This document shows, piece by piece, positions 1-5,739 of a DNA stretch of 5,908 bases. The notes beneath the pieces were generated by a model that ran no database searches, had not been told where the DNA came from, and worked only from the letters and a program-made list of their open reading frames with translations. The stretch comes from Clostridiaceae bacterium (lineage in GTDB: Bacteria; Bacillota; Clostridia; Saccharofermentanales; UBA5734): positions 1-5,908 of the forward strand of contig JAAZFW010000107.1 in NCBI GenBank assembly GCA_012511525.1. Direction: 5' to 3'. The translations under genes were made by a program, and so were the position numbers. How positions within the stretch are numbered: position 1 is the stretch's first letter; each line of letters starts with the position of its first letter.

Positions 1-625
1 CGCCGGGCCCGGTGAAGGCGCCGGCCATGAAGGGGTTGTCCTCGGGCGCGTTGGCAAACACGACCAGCTTGCAGCAGCCGTACGCGTCGCGGTCGGCGGT
101 CAGGCGGGCCGTCTCCAGGATGACCTCGCCCATTGCCCGCACGGCATCCATGTTGATGCCGGTCCGGGTGGTGGCGACGTTGACGCTGGCGCAGACCAGG
201 TTCGTGCCGGCCAGCGCCTCGGGAATAGCGGCGATCAGGTTGTCGTCGCTGTGGCTCGATCCCTTGTGGACCAGGGCCGAAAAGCCGCCGATGAAGTCGA
301 CGCCGACCTGGGCGGCGGCCGCGTCCAGGGCCTTCGCGTAGCAGGCGTAGTCGGCGCTGTCGCCGGACGCCGCGACCAGGGCGATCGGGGTTACGGCGAT
401 GCGCCGGTTGATGATCGGGATGCCGTACTCGCGGCTGATCGCGTCGCCGACGCGCACCAGGTCGGCCGCCCTGCGGCAGATCTTATCGTAGATGCGCCGG
501 CAGGTCTCCTGGTGGCTGGCTGTCGCGCAGTCCAAAAGCGAGATGCCCATCGTGATCGTGCGCACGTCCAGGTGCTGTTCCTGGAACATGCGCAGGGTTT
601 CTAGGATTTCCAGATCGTTGAACAT
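1..625 (-). CDS. UPF0210 / DUF711 (PFL family) protein, 3' end cut off by window edge
   Basis: The minus strand is open from ATG at 625 to the window edge, giving the first 208 residues of a family usually about 450 long. Recognisable blocks are TMGISLLDC (25-33), GVDFIGGFSALVHKG (108-122), ATTRTGINMDAV (151-162) and VVFANAPEDNPFMAGAFTG (188-206), which I know from UPF0210/DUF711 proteins, called PFL family because of a pyruvate-formate-lyase-like fold. No enzymatic reaction is established for the family. No signal peptide or membrane segment is visible, so it is probably cytosolic. The start is set by an SD (GAGGGAAG) that overlaps the stop codon of the ACT-domain gene, with only 9 bases between the genes, so translation is probably coupled. 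Pairing with an UPF0237 ACT protein is a known conserved arrangement, for example in streptococci. Family assignment is firm; function is unknown. Confidence 0.93.
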   Translation of the reverse strand, partial: MFNDLEILETLRMFQEQHLDVRTITMGISLLDCATASHQETCRRIYDKICRRAADLVRVGDAISREYGIPIINRRIAVTPIALVAASGDSADYACYAKALDAAAAQVGVDFIGGFSALVHKGSSHSDDNLIAAIPEALAGTNLVCASVNVATTRTGINMDAVRAMGEVILETARLTADRDAYGCCKLVVFANAPEDNPFMAGAFTGPG

Positions 626-634
626 GCGCTTCCC

Positions 635-919
635 TCAGATCCGGTGCATGGTGTCGAAGATGTCCGCGTGCTGGACGCGGATCGAGATGCCGATCGTTTC
701 ACCGAGCTGTTCGAGCCGCTCGCCCAGTTCGAGGATGCCGACCGTCATGGAACGGATGTCGACCAGCATGATCATGGTGAAGATATCCTGCAGGATCGTC
801 TGCGAGATATCCTTGATGTTGACCTGGACATCGGCCAGCAGTCCGGCGACGGCGGCGATGATGCCGACCCGGTCGCGGCCGACCACGGTGATGACGGCGT
901 TTTGGCTGTTAGGGGTCAT
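635..919 (-). CDS. UPF0237 ACT-domain protein (GcvR-like small regulator)
   Basis: This 94-residue protein is a single ACT domain. The segment VVGRDRVGIIAAVAGLLAD (12-30) followed by VNIKDISQT (33-41) is the classic ligand-binding turn and first helix, with the conserved Gly14, Gly19, Asn34 and Asp37. The length is normal for UPF0237. ACT domains bind small ligands, often amino acids, and act as allosteric sensors; the ligand here cannot be read from sequence. The start ATG has an SD (AGAAAGGA) about 6 bases upstream. It lies 17 bases after the metallo-hydrolase gene and 9 bases before the DUF711 gene. The tight pairing with DUF711 suggests that the two proteins work together, with the ACT protein as sensor or partner; that is inference. 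Confidence 0.93.
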   Translation of the reverse strand: MTPNSQNAVITVVGRDRVGIIAAVAGLLADVQVNIKDISQTILQDIFTMIMLVDIRSMTVGILELGERLEQLGETIGISIRVQHADIFDTMHRI

Positions 920-936
920 GGGGCTTCCTTTCTGGT

Positions 937-1668
937 CTAAACGTCGTAGACGACGAGCGGTGTGGCCAGCTCGGTCTGCGGACGGATCTGGCGGGCTTCG
1001 GCCAACACGTCACCGGGCTCGATCAGGGGCAGCAGGTGGGTCAAAAGCAAGGTCTTGACCTGGCAGGCGTTGGCCAGGGTCGCGCATTCGGCGGCCGTCA
1101 TGTGCATCATGCGGGGCTTGCGCAGCCGCTCGATCGAGCCGGCGTCCATCAGGGCCAGGTCCGCGTCCTGGATCAGGGCTTTAATGTTGGGGCACGGGAC
1201 GGAGTCGGCGGTCAGGGCCAATTTCCTGCCGTCCTTCTCGACGCTCAGCCCGTAGGTCTCGACCGGGTGTTCCATGGCATAGAACCGGACCGAGGCGCCG
1301 TACAGGTTAAGCGTGCTGCCCGGGTTGATCTGGCCGATGACCAGGTCGCCGTCACTTTGCAGGCTCGCGACGATGTTTTCCGGCGACGCCGGGGCGATCA
1401 CCGGGATCGCCGGCCGTTCGACACCGAATTTTCGGCTTAGGTCGATCGCGTACTTCAGGACCTGCATGTCGCTGATGTGGTCGTAATGCAGGTGCGTCAA
1501 AATGATCGCGTCAAGCTGGTCGAGGCGGATGAAGCGGAACAGGTTGCCCAGCACGCCGCTGCCGCAGTCGATCAGGATATTCCGGTCGTCGTAAGACAGC
1601 AGGTAGCCGGATGTCGCGCCGCCGGGGGCCGGAAAGCCGCCTGAAGCGCCCAGAACCGTCAGTTTCAT
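937..1668 (-). CDS. Metallo-beta-lactamase-fold hydrolase (RNase Z / YhfI-like)
   Basis: A 243-residue cytosolic MBL-fold protein. The N-terminal strand MKLTVLGASGGFPAPGG is typical of the RNase Z-like branch. The metal-binding motif THLHYDH supplies His59, His61, Asp63 and His64. Further likely ligands are His134 (MEHPVETYGL), Asp155 (LALTADS), His189 (MMHMTAAE) and His210 (LLLTHLLP), so the dinuclear zinc site looks complete. Length and motif spacing fit the YhfI-like hydrolases. The long exosite arm of true tRNase Z is not evident, so a phosphodiesterase or other hydrolase role is as likely as tRNA processing; the substrate is unknown. A GTG three codons upstream is in frame but lies inside the SD (GAGAGG), whereas ATG at 1668 sits 8 bases after it, so ATG was chosen. 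It is the first gene of a three-gene unit with the ACT and DUF711 genes. Confidence 0.88.
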   Translation of the reverse strand: MKLTVLGASGGFPAPGGATSGYLLSYDDRNILIDCGSGVLGNLFRFIRLDQLDAIILTHLHYDHISDMQVLKYAIDLSRKFGVERPAIPVIAPASPENIVASLQSDGDLVIGQINPGSTLNLYGASVRFYAMEHPVETYGLSVEKDGRKLALTADSVPCPNIKALIQDADLALMDAGSIERLRKPRMMHMTAAECATLANACQVKTLLLTHLLPLIEPGDVLAEARQIRPQTELATPLVVYDV

Positions 1669-1676
1669 GGCTGTCA

Positions 1677-1682
1677 CCTCTC
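1677..1682 (-). promoter_or_regulatory. Ribosome binding site that fixes the metallo-hydrolase start
   Basis: On the minus strand GAGAGG is followed by TGACAGCC and then ATG AAA. The spacing of 8 bases suits the ATG at 1668. The upstream in-frame GTG (1675-1677) overlaps the last G of the SD and cannot be served by it. Confidence 0.75.
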
Positions 1683-1692
1683 TTCACCAGAC

Positions 1693-1711
1693 CCTGGTCG
1701 GTAGGACCAGG
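1693..1711 (-). promoter_or_regulatory. Hairpin in the 5' leader of the metallo-hydrolase operon
   Basis: A perfect 7-bp inverted repeat (CCTGGTC / GACCAGG) with a 5-base loop lies between the cyclo-ligase stop and the hydrolase SD. Transcription from the promoter at 1726-1752 would put it near the 5' end of the mRNA. No T-run follows it on either strand, so it does not read as an intrinsic terminator. A role in mRNA 5'-end stability or in protein binding is possible but is inference. Confidence 0.5.
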
Positions 1712-1723
1712 ATGCATACAGGA

Positions 1724-2344
1724 TTATTTTACCATATTGCGCGATTTGTCAACAGGAAACCATCCGTCAGGCGTCAGGAGGAGATCCATGCGCTGGTCAT
1801 GGGGTTCGCAGGGCAGCGAATCCAACCGCTGAAAGGCATACGCCGCGCCGACGCGCAGCGTCCGGGAAGGCAGCGCGGCGAGCAGACGGTCGTAATAGGC
1901 CTTGCCCCAGCCGAGCCGGTTGCCGATCCGGTCGAAAGCCAGGCCTGGCACCAGGATCAAATCGAGGTCAGGCCAGTGCGGCAGCAGCAGATCTTGAGGT
2001 GGCTCAGGGACACCGAAATGGCCGGGCCGGAGTACGTCGTCCGGTGCCTGGTCCGGCGAGACGGCGCCCGGCAGCAGCTGCCCCTGGCTAACTGCCGGAA
2101 AATAGAGCGTCGCCGGCCAGGCCTGCAGCAAAGGCCAGCAAAGAGACAGGTCCAGCTCCCGGCGCATGGCGGCATAGACGCCGATGTGAAGCGGTCTGGG
2201 CGCCGACGCGAGGTGGTGCGTCAGCAGATCCTTTAGCGGCGCGACAAGGCTGGCGGCGGCTTCCTTTTGGAATGCGTCGCTCAGCTGGCTGCGCCGGGCC
2301 AGGATTGCCTGGCGGATCTGCTGCTTGTGCTCAGCCGGTTCCAT
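1724..2344 (-). CDS. fau: 5-formyltetrahydrofolate cyclo-ligase (MTHFS)
   Basis: This 206-residue protein matches the family's usual length of about 190-200. The enzyme converts 5-formyl-THF to 5,10-methenyl-THF with ATP, returning stored folate to the active one-carbon pool in the cytosol. Signature blocks are LILVPGLAFDRIGNRLGWGK followed by AYYDRLL (129-155), which carry the phosphate/folate-binding loop, and EPHDQRMD (180-187) with the conserved His-Asp. The N-terminal helix KQQIRQAILARRSQL (7-21) is also typical. Equivalents are named fau/ygfA in E. coli and yqgN in Bacillus. The start is the only reasonable ATG but has no recognisable SD. It lies 6 bases after the TAG of the corrinoid activator gene and in the same frame, so translation probably depends on coupling. 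The TAA stop overlaps the -10 element of the next operon's promoter. Confidence 0.95.
   Translation of the reverse strand: MEPAEHKQQIRQAILARRSQLSDAFQKEAAASLVAPLKDLLTHHLASAPRPLHIGVYAAMRRELDLSLCWPLLQAWPATLYFPAVSQGQLLPGAVSPDQAPDDVLRPGHFGVPEPPQDLLLPHWPDLDLILVPGLAFDRIGNRLGWGKAYYDRLLAALPSRTLRVGAAYAFQRLDSLPCEPHDQRMDLLLTPDGWFPVDKSRNMVK
1726..1752 (-). promoter_or_regulatory. Promoter of the metallo-hydrolase / ACT / DUF711 operon
   Basis: Read on the minus strand: a consensus -35 TTGACA (1752-1747), 15 bases, then an extended -10 TGG-TAAAAT (TGG at 1734-1732, hexamer at 1731-1726). The spacer is 2 bases short of ideal, which the TGn motif could offset; AATAAT 18 bases from the same -35 is an alternative. 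It sits over the last codons of the cyclo-ligase gene and would start RNA near 1719, about 50 bases before the hydrolase ATG. Confidence 0.65.
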
Positions 2345-2350
2345 CGTGAT

Positions 2351-4189
2351 CTAGACGCCGTCCGCTTCCGGGAACAGCATGGCCTCGATGTAGAGGTCGG
2401 TGAAGCGCTTTTGGGCCGACAGCTCGTAGTACGTGATGTCAGATGCCAGCTCGCGGGCCTGCTGGAACAGCTCCTGCTCGATCAGGCAGGCCAGCGCGCC
2501 CATGCCGGCTGTGTTGCCGGCCGAACGGGTCTTGCCGCGCAGCGCCGGCGGCAGCAGACCGATCGCCAGGGCGTCGTCGATATCCAGGTAATTGCCAAAG
2601 CCGCCGGCGATAAAGACGGTATCGATCTGCTCCGGAGCCAGGCTGGCTTTTTCGAGGAGCAGCAGGACACCGGCCGCGATCGCGGCCTTGGCGTTTTGCA
2701 GCTCGCGGATATCCTTTTGGGTCAGCGAGATGGCCTTGCCCCGGGCGCTTTTAGCGGCCGGCGCCAGCTCGATCCGGGTCAGGCCATCGGCCTCGACCAC
2801 GCGCCCGCCCAGCGCAGATGGCAAATCTTCCGGCTCGTCCGTGATTCGCCCCGTCTCGTCGATCAGGCCCAGGCGTAAAAAAGCGGCGATCGCCGACACC
2901 AGTCCGGAGCCGCAGATGCCGGCGGGCAAGAGCGTCTCGAGCCCCTGCTGCCCGATCACGCTGAAGGAAAGGTCGTCGCCGGCATCGCTTACGCGGTCGA
3001 TCGCCCCTTGGATGCCGCCCATGCCGCAGCTGATGTTGGCGGCCTCAAAAGCCGGGCCGGCTGCCGTCGAACAGGCGACCAGGCCCTGCGGCGTGGCGAG
3101 CACGATCTCGCCGTTGGTCCCGATATCCAGGAGGATGGCGTTCTTGCCGGCTTTGGCCTCCAGGTGGAGGCTCGTGGCCAGCAGGCCGGCCGTGATGTCG
3201 GCTCCGACGTAGCCGGCCATCGAGGGCAGCAGCTGACAGATGGTGTCCGGCAGCAGCGGCAAGCCGAGGTCGGACGCCGCCAGCGTCTTGGCGGCGACAG
3301 AGGCCGGGATGAAGGGGGTGCGGGCGATCGCGTCGGCCGGGATGTTGCCCAGCAGGTGCATCATGACGGTGTTGCCGGCCAGCACCAGGTGGGCGATGTC
3401 CTCCAGCTTGTAGTCGCGGTTCTCCTGACGGCCCGCCAGATCGAGCAAATGACCGGCTAGTTCGGCGATCGCGCGCACCAGCACCTGGTGCAGGCTGTCC
3501 TGGTGCCCGGCAGCCGCCTGCTCAATGCGGCTGATCACGTCCGCGCCGAAAGCGCGCTGCGGATTGAGCATGGCCGTGGTCGCCAGCAGCCGGCCGCTGG
3601 TCAGATCCGCCAGGTAGGCGGCCAGCGTCGTTGTCCCGATGTCGATCGCCATGCCCAGCGGGCCGGGGCTGTCCTGGCGCACCAGGCGCAGCAGCGTGCG
3701 CGTGTCGGTACGGTAAAAGCAATTCAGATGGTAACGCTGTTCGCGCAGATGGCGGGGCAGCTGGCGCAGCAGGCGGTACGGCACGTCCAACTGGCTGACC
3801 TCGGCTAGACGCTCGTCGTCGGCGCGCTGGTCCTCGAGCGTCGGCTCAGGAAGCACAAAGTCCTGCATGGCGACCAGGGGCGACAGGTTCAAGTCCGGCA
3901 ACATGCCGCTGGTCGAGACCTGGGGCCGGACACGTTCCGGCATGCGCACCACCAGGGGCGCGTTCGGGTTCACGCCGGCCTGCTGCCAGAGTTCGGCGGA
4001 CAGACGGGTCTTGCAGGACAGCACGTCCCCTAAGCCGTCGATGCTGACGGTGCACTTGCCGCAGGTTCCCCTGCCGCCGCAAGGCGCCGTCACGTATAGA
4101 TCCTGCTGGCGCAGCGCCTGCAGCAGCGTATCGCCGTCCTGAACCTGAAAACGGATGTCGCGATCCTGATCGATGACGTAAAGTTCCAT
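2351..4189 (-). CDS. ASKHA-domain ferredoxin protein, reductive activator of corrinoid proteins (RACo/RamA type, DUF4445)
   Basis: A 612-residue protein of normal RACo-like length. Residues 1 to about 85 form a plant-type [2Fe-2S] ferredoxin domain with Cys37, Cys43 and Cys46 (CGGRGTCGKC) and Cys59. A linker and middle region (about 85-175) leads to an actin-like ATPase (ASKHA) domain. It shows AIDIGTTT (181-188), LAGNTVMMHLLGN (270-282), LLDIGTNGE (353-361), and further on GICGSGLVSA and VFIAGGFGNYLDIDDA. RACo-type proteins use ATP to drive reduction of inactive Co(II) corrinoids back to Co(I). Known targets are the corrinoid iron-sulfur protein of the Wood-Ljungdahl pathway and corrinoid proteins of methyltransferase systems. 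No corrinoid protein or methyltransferase is visible in the window, so the partner must be elsewhere. Start ATG has a strong SD (TGGAGG, 5 bases away) and its own promoter. The folate cyclo-ligase follows 6 bases after the stop, which fits a methyl-THF link (inference). Confidence 0.93.
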   Translation of the reverse strand: MELYVIDQDRDIRFQVQDGDTLLQALRQQDLYVTAPCGGRGTCGKCTVSIDGLGDVLSCKTRLSAELWQQAGVNPNAPLVVRMPERVRPQVSTSGMLPDLNLSPLVAMQDFVLPEPTLEDQRADDERLAEVSQLDVPYRLLRQLPRHLREQRYHLNCFYRTDTRTLLRLVRQDSPGPLGMAIDIGTTTLAAYLADLTSGRLLATTAMLNPQRAFGADVISRIEQAAAGHQDSLHQVLVRAIAELAGHLLDLAGRQENRDYKLEDIAHLVLAGNTVMMHLLGNIPADAIARTPFIPASVAAKTLAASDLGLPLLPDTICQLLPSMAGYVGADITAGLLATSLHLEAKAGKNAILLDIGTNGEIVLATPQGLVACSTAAGPAFEAANISCGMGGIQGAIDRVSDAGDDLSFSVIGQQGLETLLPAGICGSGLVSAIAAFLRLGLIDETGRITDEPEDLPSALGGRVVEADGLTRIELAPAAKSARGKAISLTQKDIRELQNAKAAIAAGVLLLLEKASLAPEQIDTVFIAGGFGNYLDIDDALAIGLLPPALRGKTRSAGNTAGMGALACLIEQELFQQARELASDITYYELSAQKRFTDLYIEAMLFPEADGV

Positions 4190-4194
4190 AGATG

Positions 4195-4200
4195 CCTCCA
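4195..4200 (-). promoter_or_regulatory. Ribosome binding site of the corrinoid activator gene
   Basis: TGGAGG on the minus strand, 5 bases before ATG at 4189. It is a near-perfect SD and supports the chosen start. The next gene of the operon has none. Confidence 0.75.
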
Positions 4201-4216
4201 GTTAAAAACTAGACCT

Positions 4217-4243
4217 ATTTTACCACTTTTAACCCATGTGCAA
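4217..4243 (-). promoter_or_regulatory. Promoter of the corrinoid activator / cyclo-ligase operon
   Basis: On the minus strand: TTGCAC (4243-4238), 15 bases, then extended -10 TGG-TAAAAT (TGG at 4225-4223, hexamer at 4222-4217). RNA would begin near 4210, about 20 bases before the ATG at 4189. The layout is the same as that of the promoter at 1726-1752, which supports both calls. Confidence 0.6.
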
Positions 4244-4284
4244 GCGTATCTTGTTCCCATTGACCTGTCTGTACCCTAGATGAC

Positions 4285-4313
4285 TGTTCAGCCAGGCGCA
4301 AAACCGATAGAAT
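4285..4313 (+). promoter_or_regulatory. Weak candidate promoter for the thioesterase/sortase operon
   Basis: TAGAAT (4308-4313) is a 5-of-6 match to a -10 element, with a poor -35 candidate TGTTCA 17 bases upstream. RNA would start about 15 bases before the SD. A TTGACC at 4260-4265 is a better -35 on its own but has no convincing -10 at 16-18 bases. The two divergent operons share this 145-base region, so a promoter must lie here or the rightward genes are transcribed from elsewhere. Confidence 0.3.
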
Positions 4314-4321
4314 AGGAAGAC

Positions 4322-4329
4322 GGAGGTGA
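4322..4329 (+). promoter_or_regulatory. Ribosome binding site that fixes the thioesterase start
   Basis: GGAGGTGA is a strong SD. GTG at 4335 lies 8 bases after GGAGG, while the in-frame GTG at 4326 overlaps it and cannot use it. Confidence 0.72.
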
Positions 4330-4334
4330 GGTTC

Positions 4335-4811
4335 GTGTCCACACAGCATGTCCAGATCGTCATGTCGTGCCATGTCAACGGGGCCGGGCGCCTGTTCGGC
4401 GGCCAGCTAATGGAGTGGATCGACGTAGTGGCGGCCGTGGCCGCACGGCGGCACGCGCTAAGTGACGTCACCCTGGCCGCGGTCGACGCCCTGGAGTTTA
4501 TCGCCCCCGTGCGCATGAATGACACCGTGTTGCTGTCGGCTGATGTCACCTGGACCGGGCGCACCTCCATGGAAGTCCGGGTCGAGACTTTTGTCGAGCA
4601 CCTGTCCGGCCAGCGCCAGCTGGTCAACCGGGCCTACCTGGTTTTTGTCGCCGTGGACACGATGGGCGAACCGCGCCCGATCCCGCCGCTCTTGCCCCAA
4701 ACCGAAATAGAGCTAAAAGAATGGCAGCAGGCCGAAATCCGGCGAGCCCACCGACTCGGGCAGCGCCACTCAGAAGTTCCGAAAGCAACAGGTGATGCAG
4801 ATGTCAGATGA
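4335..4811 (+). CDS. Hotdog-fold acyl-CoA thioesterase (YciA/BACH type)
   Basis: A 158-residue single-hotdog protein starting at GTG. The block NGAGRLFGGQLMEWID (15-30), followed by VVAAVAARRHA (31-41), is the hallmark of cytosolic acyl-CoA thioesterases, with Asn15 and Asp30 in the usual active-site positions. Next come AAVDALEFIAPVRMNDTV (48-65), and a strand with TSMEVRVETF (77-86). The family hydrolyses acyl-CoA to free acid and CoA; chain-length preference cannot be read here. The C-terminal tail from about residue 120 is charged and rich in Gln, Glu and Arg, extending slightly beyond the core fold. No signal peptide is seen. The last 11 bases overlap the sortase gene in another frame, so the two are probably co-transcribed and translationally coupled, although a functional link between a thioesterase and a sortase is not known to me. 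Confidence 0.9.
   Translation: MSTQHVQIVMSCHVNGAGRLFGGQLMEWIDVVAAVAARRHALSDVTLAAVDALEFIAPVRMNDTVLLSADVTWTGRTSMEVRVETFVEHLSGQRQLVNRAYLVFVAVDTMGEPRPIPPLLPQTEIELKEWQQAEIRRAHRLGQRHSEVPKATGDADVR
4790..4794 (+). promoter_or_regulatory. Ribosome binding site that fixes the sortase start
   Basis: AGGTG inside the thioesterase gene, 6 bases before ATG at 4801. The in-frame GTG at 4792 and ATG at 4795 overlap or abut it and are poor starts. Confidence 0.55.
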
Positions 4812-5616
4812 GAAACCGATTCCGCCGGCCAAGCCGCTCAAGAAAAAGAGAACGCCATTGATGTTGTTGCTCGATGTCCTGATCATCGCCCTGGCGGTGA
4901 CCGGCATCGCCCTGGTCGCCCGTCCCAAGATCATCCACTGGCAGCAGGACCATTACAGCCAGCAGCTGCTGGATAACTTCGAGCAGGGCGATGGCACGAT
5001 CACCTTCTCGCCGGATGCCATGATCGTCGACGGCGAAGACATCGAGTACTTCGACGACATGGACGAATATGAGACGTCGCCGACCACCACGGCCACGACT
5101 GCCCCGCCGACCTCTCCGACATCATCGGGCGGTGCGACCGAACCGCCCAGTCCGACGCCGCAGCCGACCGCGGTCCCGACACCGGAACCGAAAAAGGTCA
5201 CGGTCAAGGCGATCGGCCGGATCATCATCGACAAGATCGACGTCGACATGCCGATTGCCGAAGGGTCGAGCAAGTATAACCTGCGCGTCGCGATCGGGCA
5301 CTATACGCCCAGCGCAGGGCTGGGCCAGCCTGGCCGAAACGTCCTGCTCGGCCACCGCATGTATACCTACGGACGGCACTTCAACCGCCTGGGCGAAGTG
5401 GAAGTCGGCGACAAGGTCGTTATCGAGGACAAGCAGTACCGCTATACCTACACAATCGACCAGATCGACCGCATCCTGCCGCATGACTTGCTCAAGGAAG
5501 TCTACGCCCCGGTCGACGGCAGCCGCATCATGCTGGTCACCTGCGACCCGATCCGGGTGGCGTCCCATCGCCTGCTGGTGCGCGGCGAACTGACCCAAAC
5601 CGAGCCCAAGCCGTGA
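4801..5616 (+). CDS. Membrane-anchored sortase, class E-like
   Basis: A 271-residue cysteine transpeptidase that would attach proteins to the cell wall from the outer face of the membrane. A Lys/Arg-rich N-terminus (11-17) precedes one membrane segment (about 20-40), giving an N-in anchor. An acidic stretch (about 77-91) is followed by a Thr/Pro/Ser-rich stalk (about 92-130). The catalytic domain starts near 133. His185 (LLGHRMYTYG), Cys248 (LVTCDP) and Arg257 (SHRLLVRGEL) form the expected triad. The GHR-xxxYG-xxFNRLxxxxxGD pattern resembles class E more than class A or B; class D is the alternative. Class E enzymes typically recognise LAXTG-like signals, but no substrate protein is in the window, so it acts as a housekeeping or orphan enzyme here. 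It overlaps the thioesterase gene by 11 bases. No intrinsic terminator is seen after it. Confidence 0.93.
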   Translation: MSDEKPIPPAKPLKKKRTPLMLLLDVLIIALAVTGIALVARPKIIHWQQDHYSQQLLDNFEQGDGTITFSPDAMIVDGEDIEYFDDMDEYETSPTTTATTAPPTSPTSSGGATEPPSPTPQPTAVPTPEPKKVTVKAIGRIIIDKIDVDMPIAEGSSKYNLRVAIGHYTPSAGLGQPGRNVLLGHRMYTYGRHFNRLGEVEVGDKVVIEDKQYRYTYTIDQIDRILPHDLLKEVYAPVDGSRIMLVTCDPIRVASHRLLVRGELTQTEPKP

Positions 5617-5644
5617 CGGGTTAAAAAGTTTGGTGAAATTTGTT

Positions 5645-5655
5645 GTAAATTTTAC
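5645..5655. repeat. Short AT-rich palindrome upstream of the right-end promoter
   Basis: GTAAA-T-TTTAC, 5-base arms around one central base. It lies about 20 bases upstream of the -10 element in an AT-rich stretch (5622-5664) that could act as an UP element or operator. Such palindromes occur by chance in AT-rich DNA, so the call is tentative. Confidence 0.3.
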
Positions 5656-5675
5656 GTGTAATTTGACGCGACCTG

Positions 5676-5684
5676 TGATATAAT
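5676..5684 (+). promoter_or_regulatory. Extended -10 promoter of the leader / zinc-ribbon unit
   Basis: TGA-TATAAT: a perfect -10 hexamer with an upstream TGn. No good -35 lies at 16-18 bases, but AT-rich DNA lies upstream. Predicted RNA start is about 5691, giving a leader of about 190 bases before the ATG at 5883. The stretch 5617-5670 between the sortase and this promoter holds no gene I can see. Confidence 0.65.
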
Positions 5685-5716
5685 GTTCTTATTGGAAATC
5701 TTGACAGAGATTTATT

Positions 5717-5731
5717 TCCTGGTAATCAGGA
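5717..5731 (+). promoter_or_regulatory. Small hairpin over the leader ORF's ribosome binding site
   Basis: TCCTG (5717-5721) pairs with CAGGA (5727-5731) around a GTAAT loop, covering most of the leader SD AGGAG (5728-5732). ATTTCC (5714-5719) can instead pair with GGAAAT (5694-5699) and free the SD. Both stems are short (5 and 6 bp), so either may be chance. Confidence 0.35.
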
Positions 5732-5739
5732 GCAGAAGC

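Noticed and set aside
492..1058. Long open frame on the plus strand across the DUF711, ACT and MBL genes.
   Set aside because: It is antisense to three well-recognised genes, is low-complexity in Arg/Ser/Met, and arises from GC-rich codon use; similar antisense open frames cover the other genes.
2351..2353. TAG as a pyrrolysine codon joining the activator and cyclo-ligase.
   Set aside because: Both proteins end and begin at family-typical positions, no pyl genes are visible, and an ordinary stop explains it.
4229..4627. Minus-strand open frame upstream of the corrinoid activator, antisense to the thioesterase gene.
   Set aside because: The thioesterase on the other strand has clear family motifs and a good SD; this frame shows no recognisable protein.
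5600..5640. Possible terminator after the sortase gene around CCGTGACGGGTT.
   Set aside because: The stem is at most 3-4 bp and no T-run follows; the A-run that follows is on the wrong strand for a rightward terminator.
5663..5668. TTGACG as the -35 partner of TATAAT at 5679.
   Set aside because: The spacing is only 10 bases; the TGn extended -10 is a better explanation.
5701..5706. A consensus -35 hexamer TTGACA.
   Set aside because: No acceptable -10 lies 16-18 bases downstream (TAATCA matches poorly), and it falls within the predicted leader RNA.
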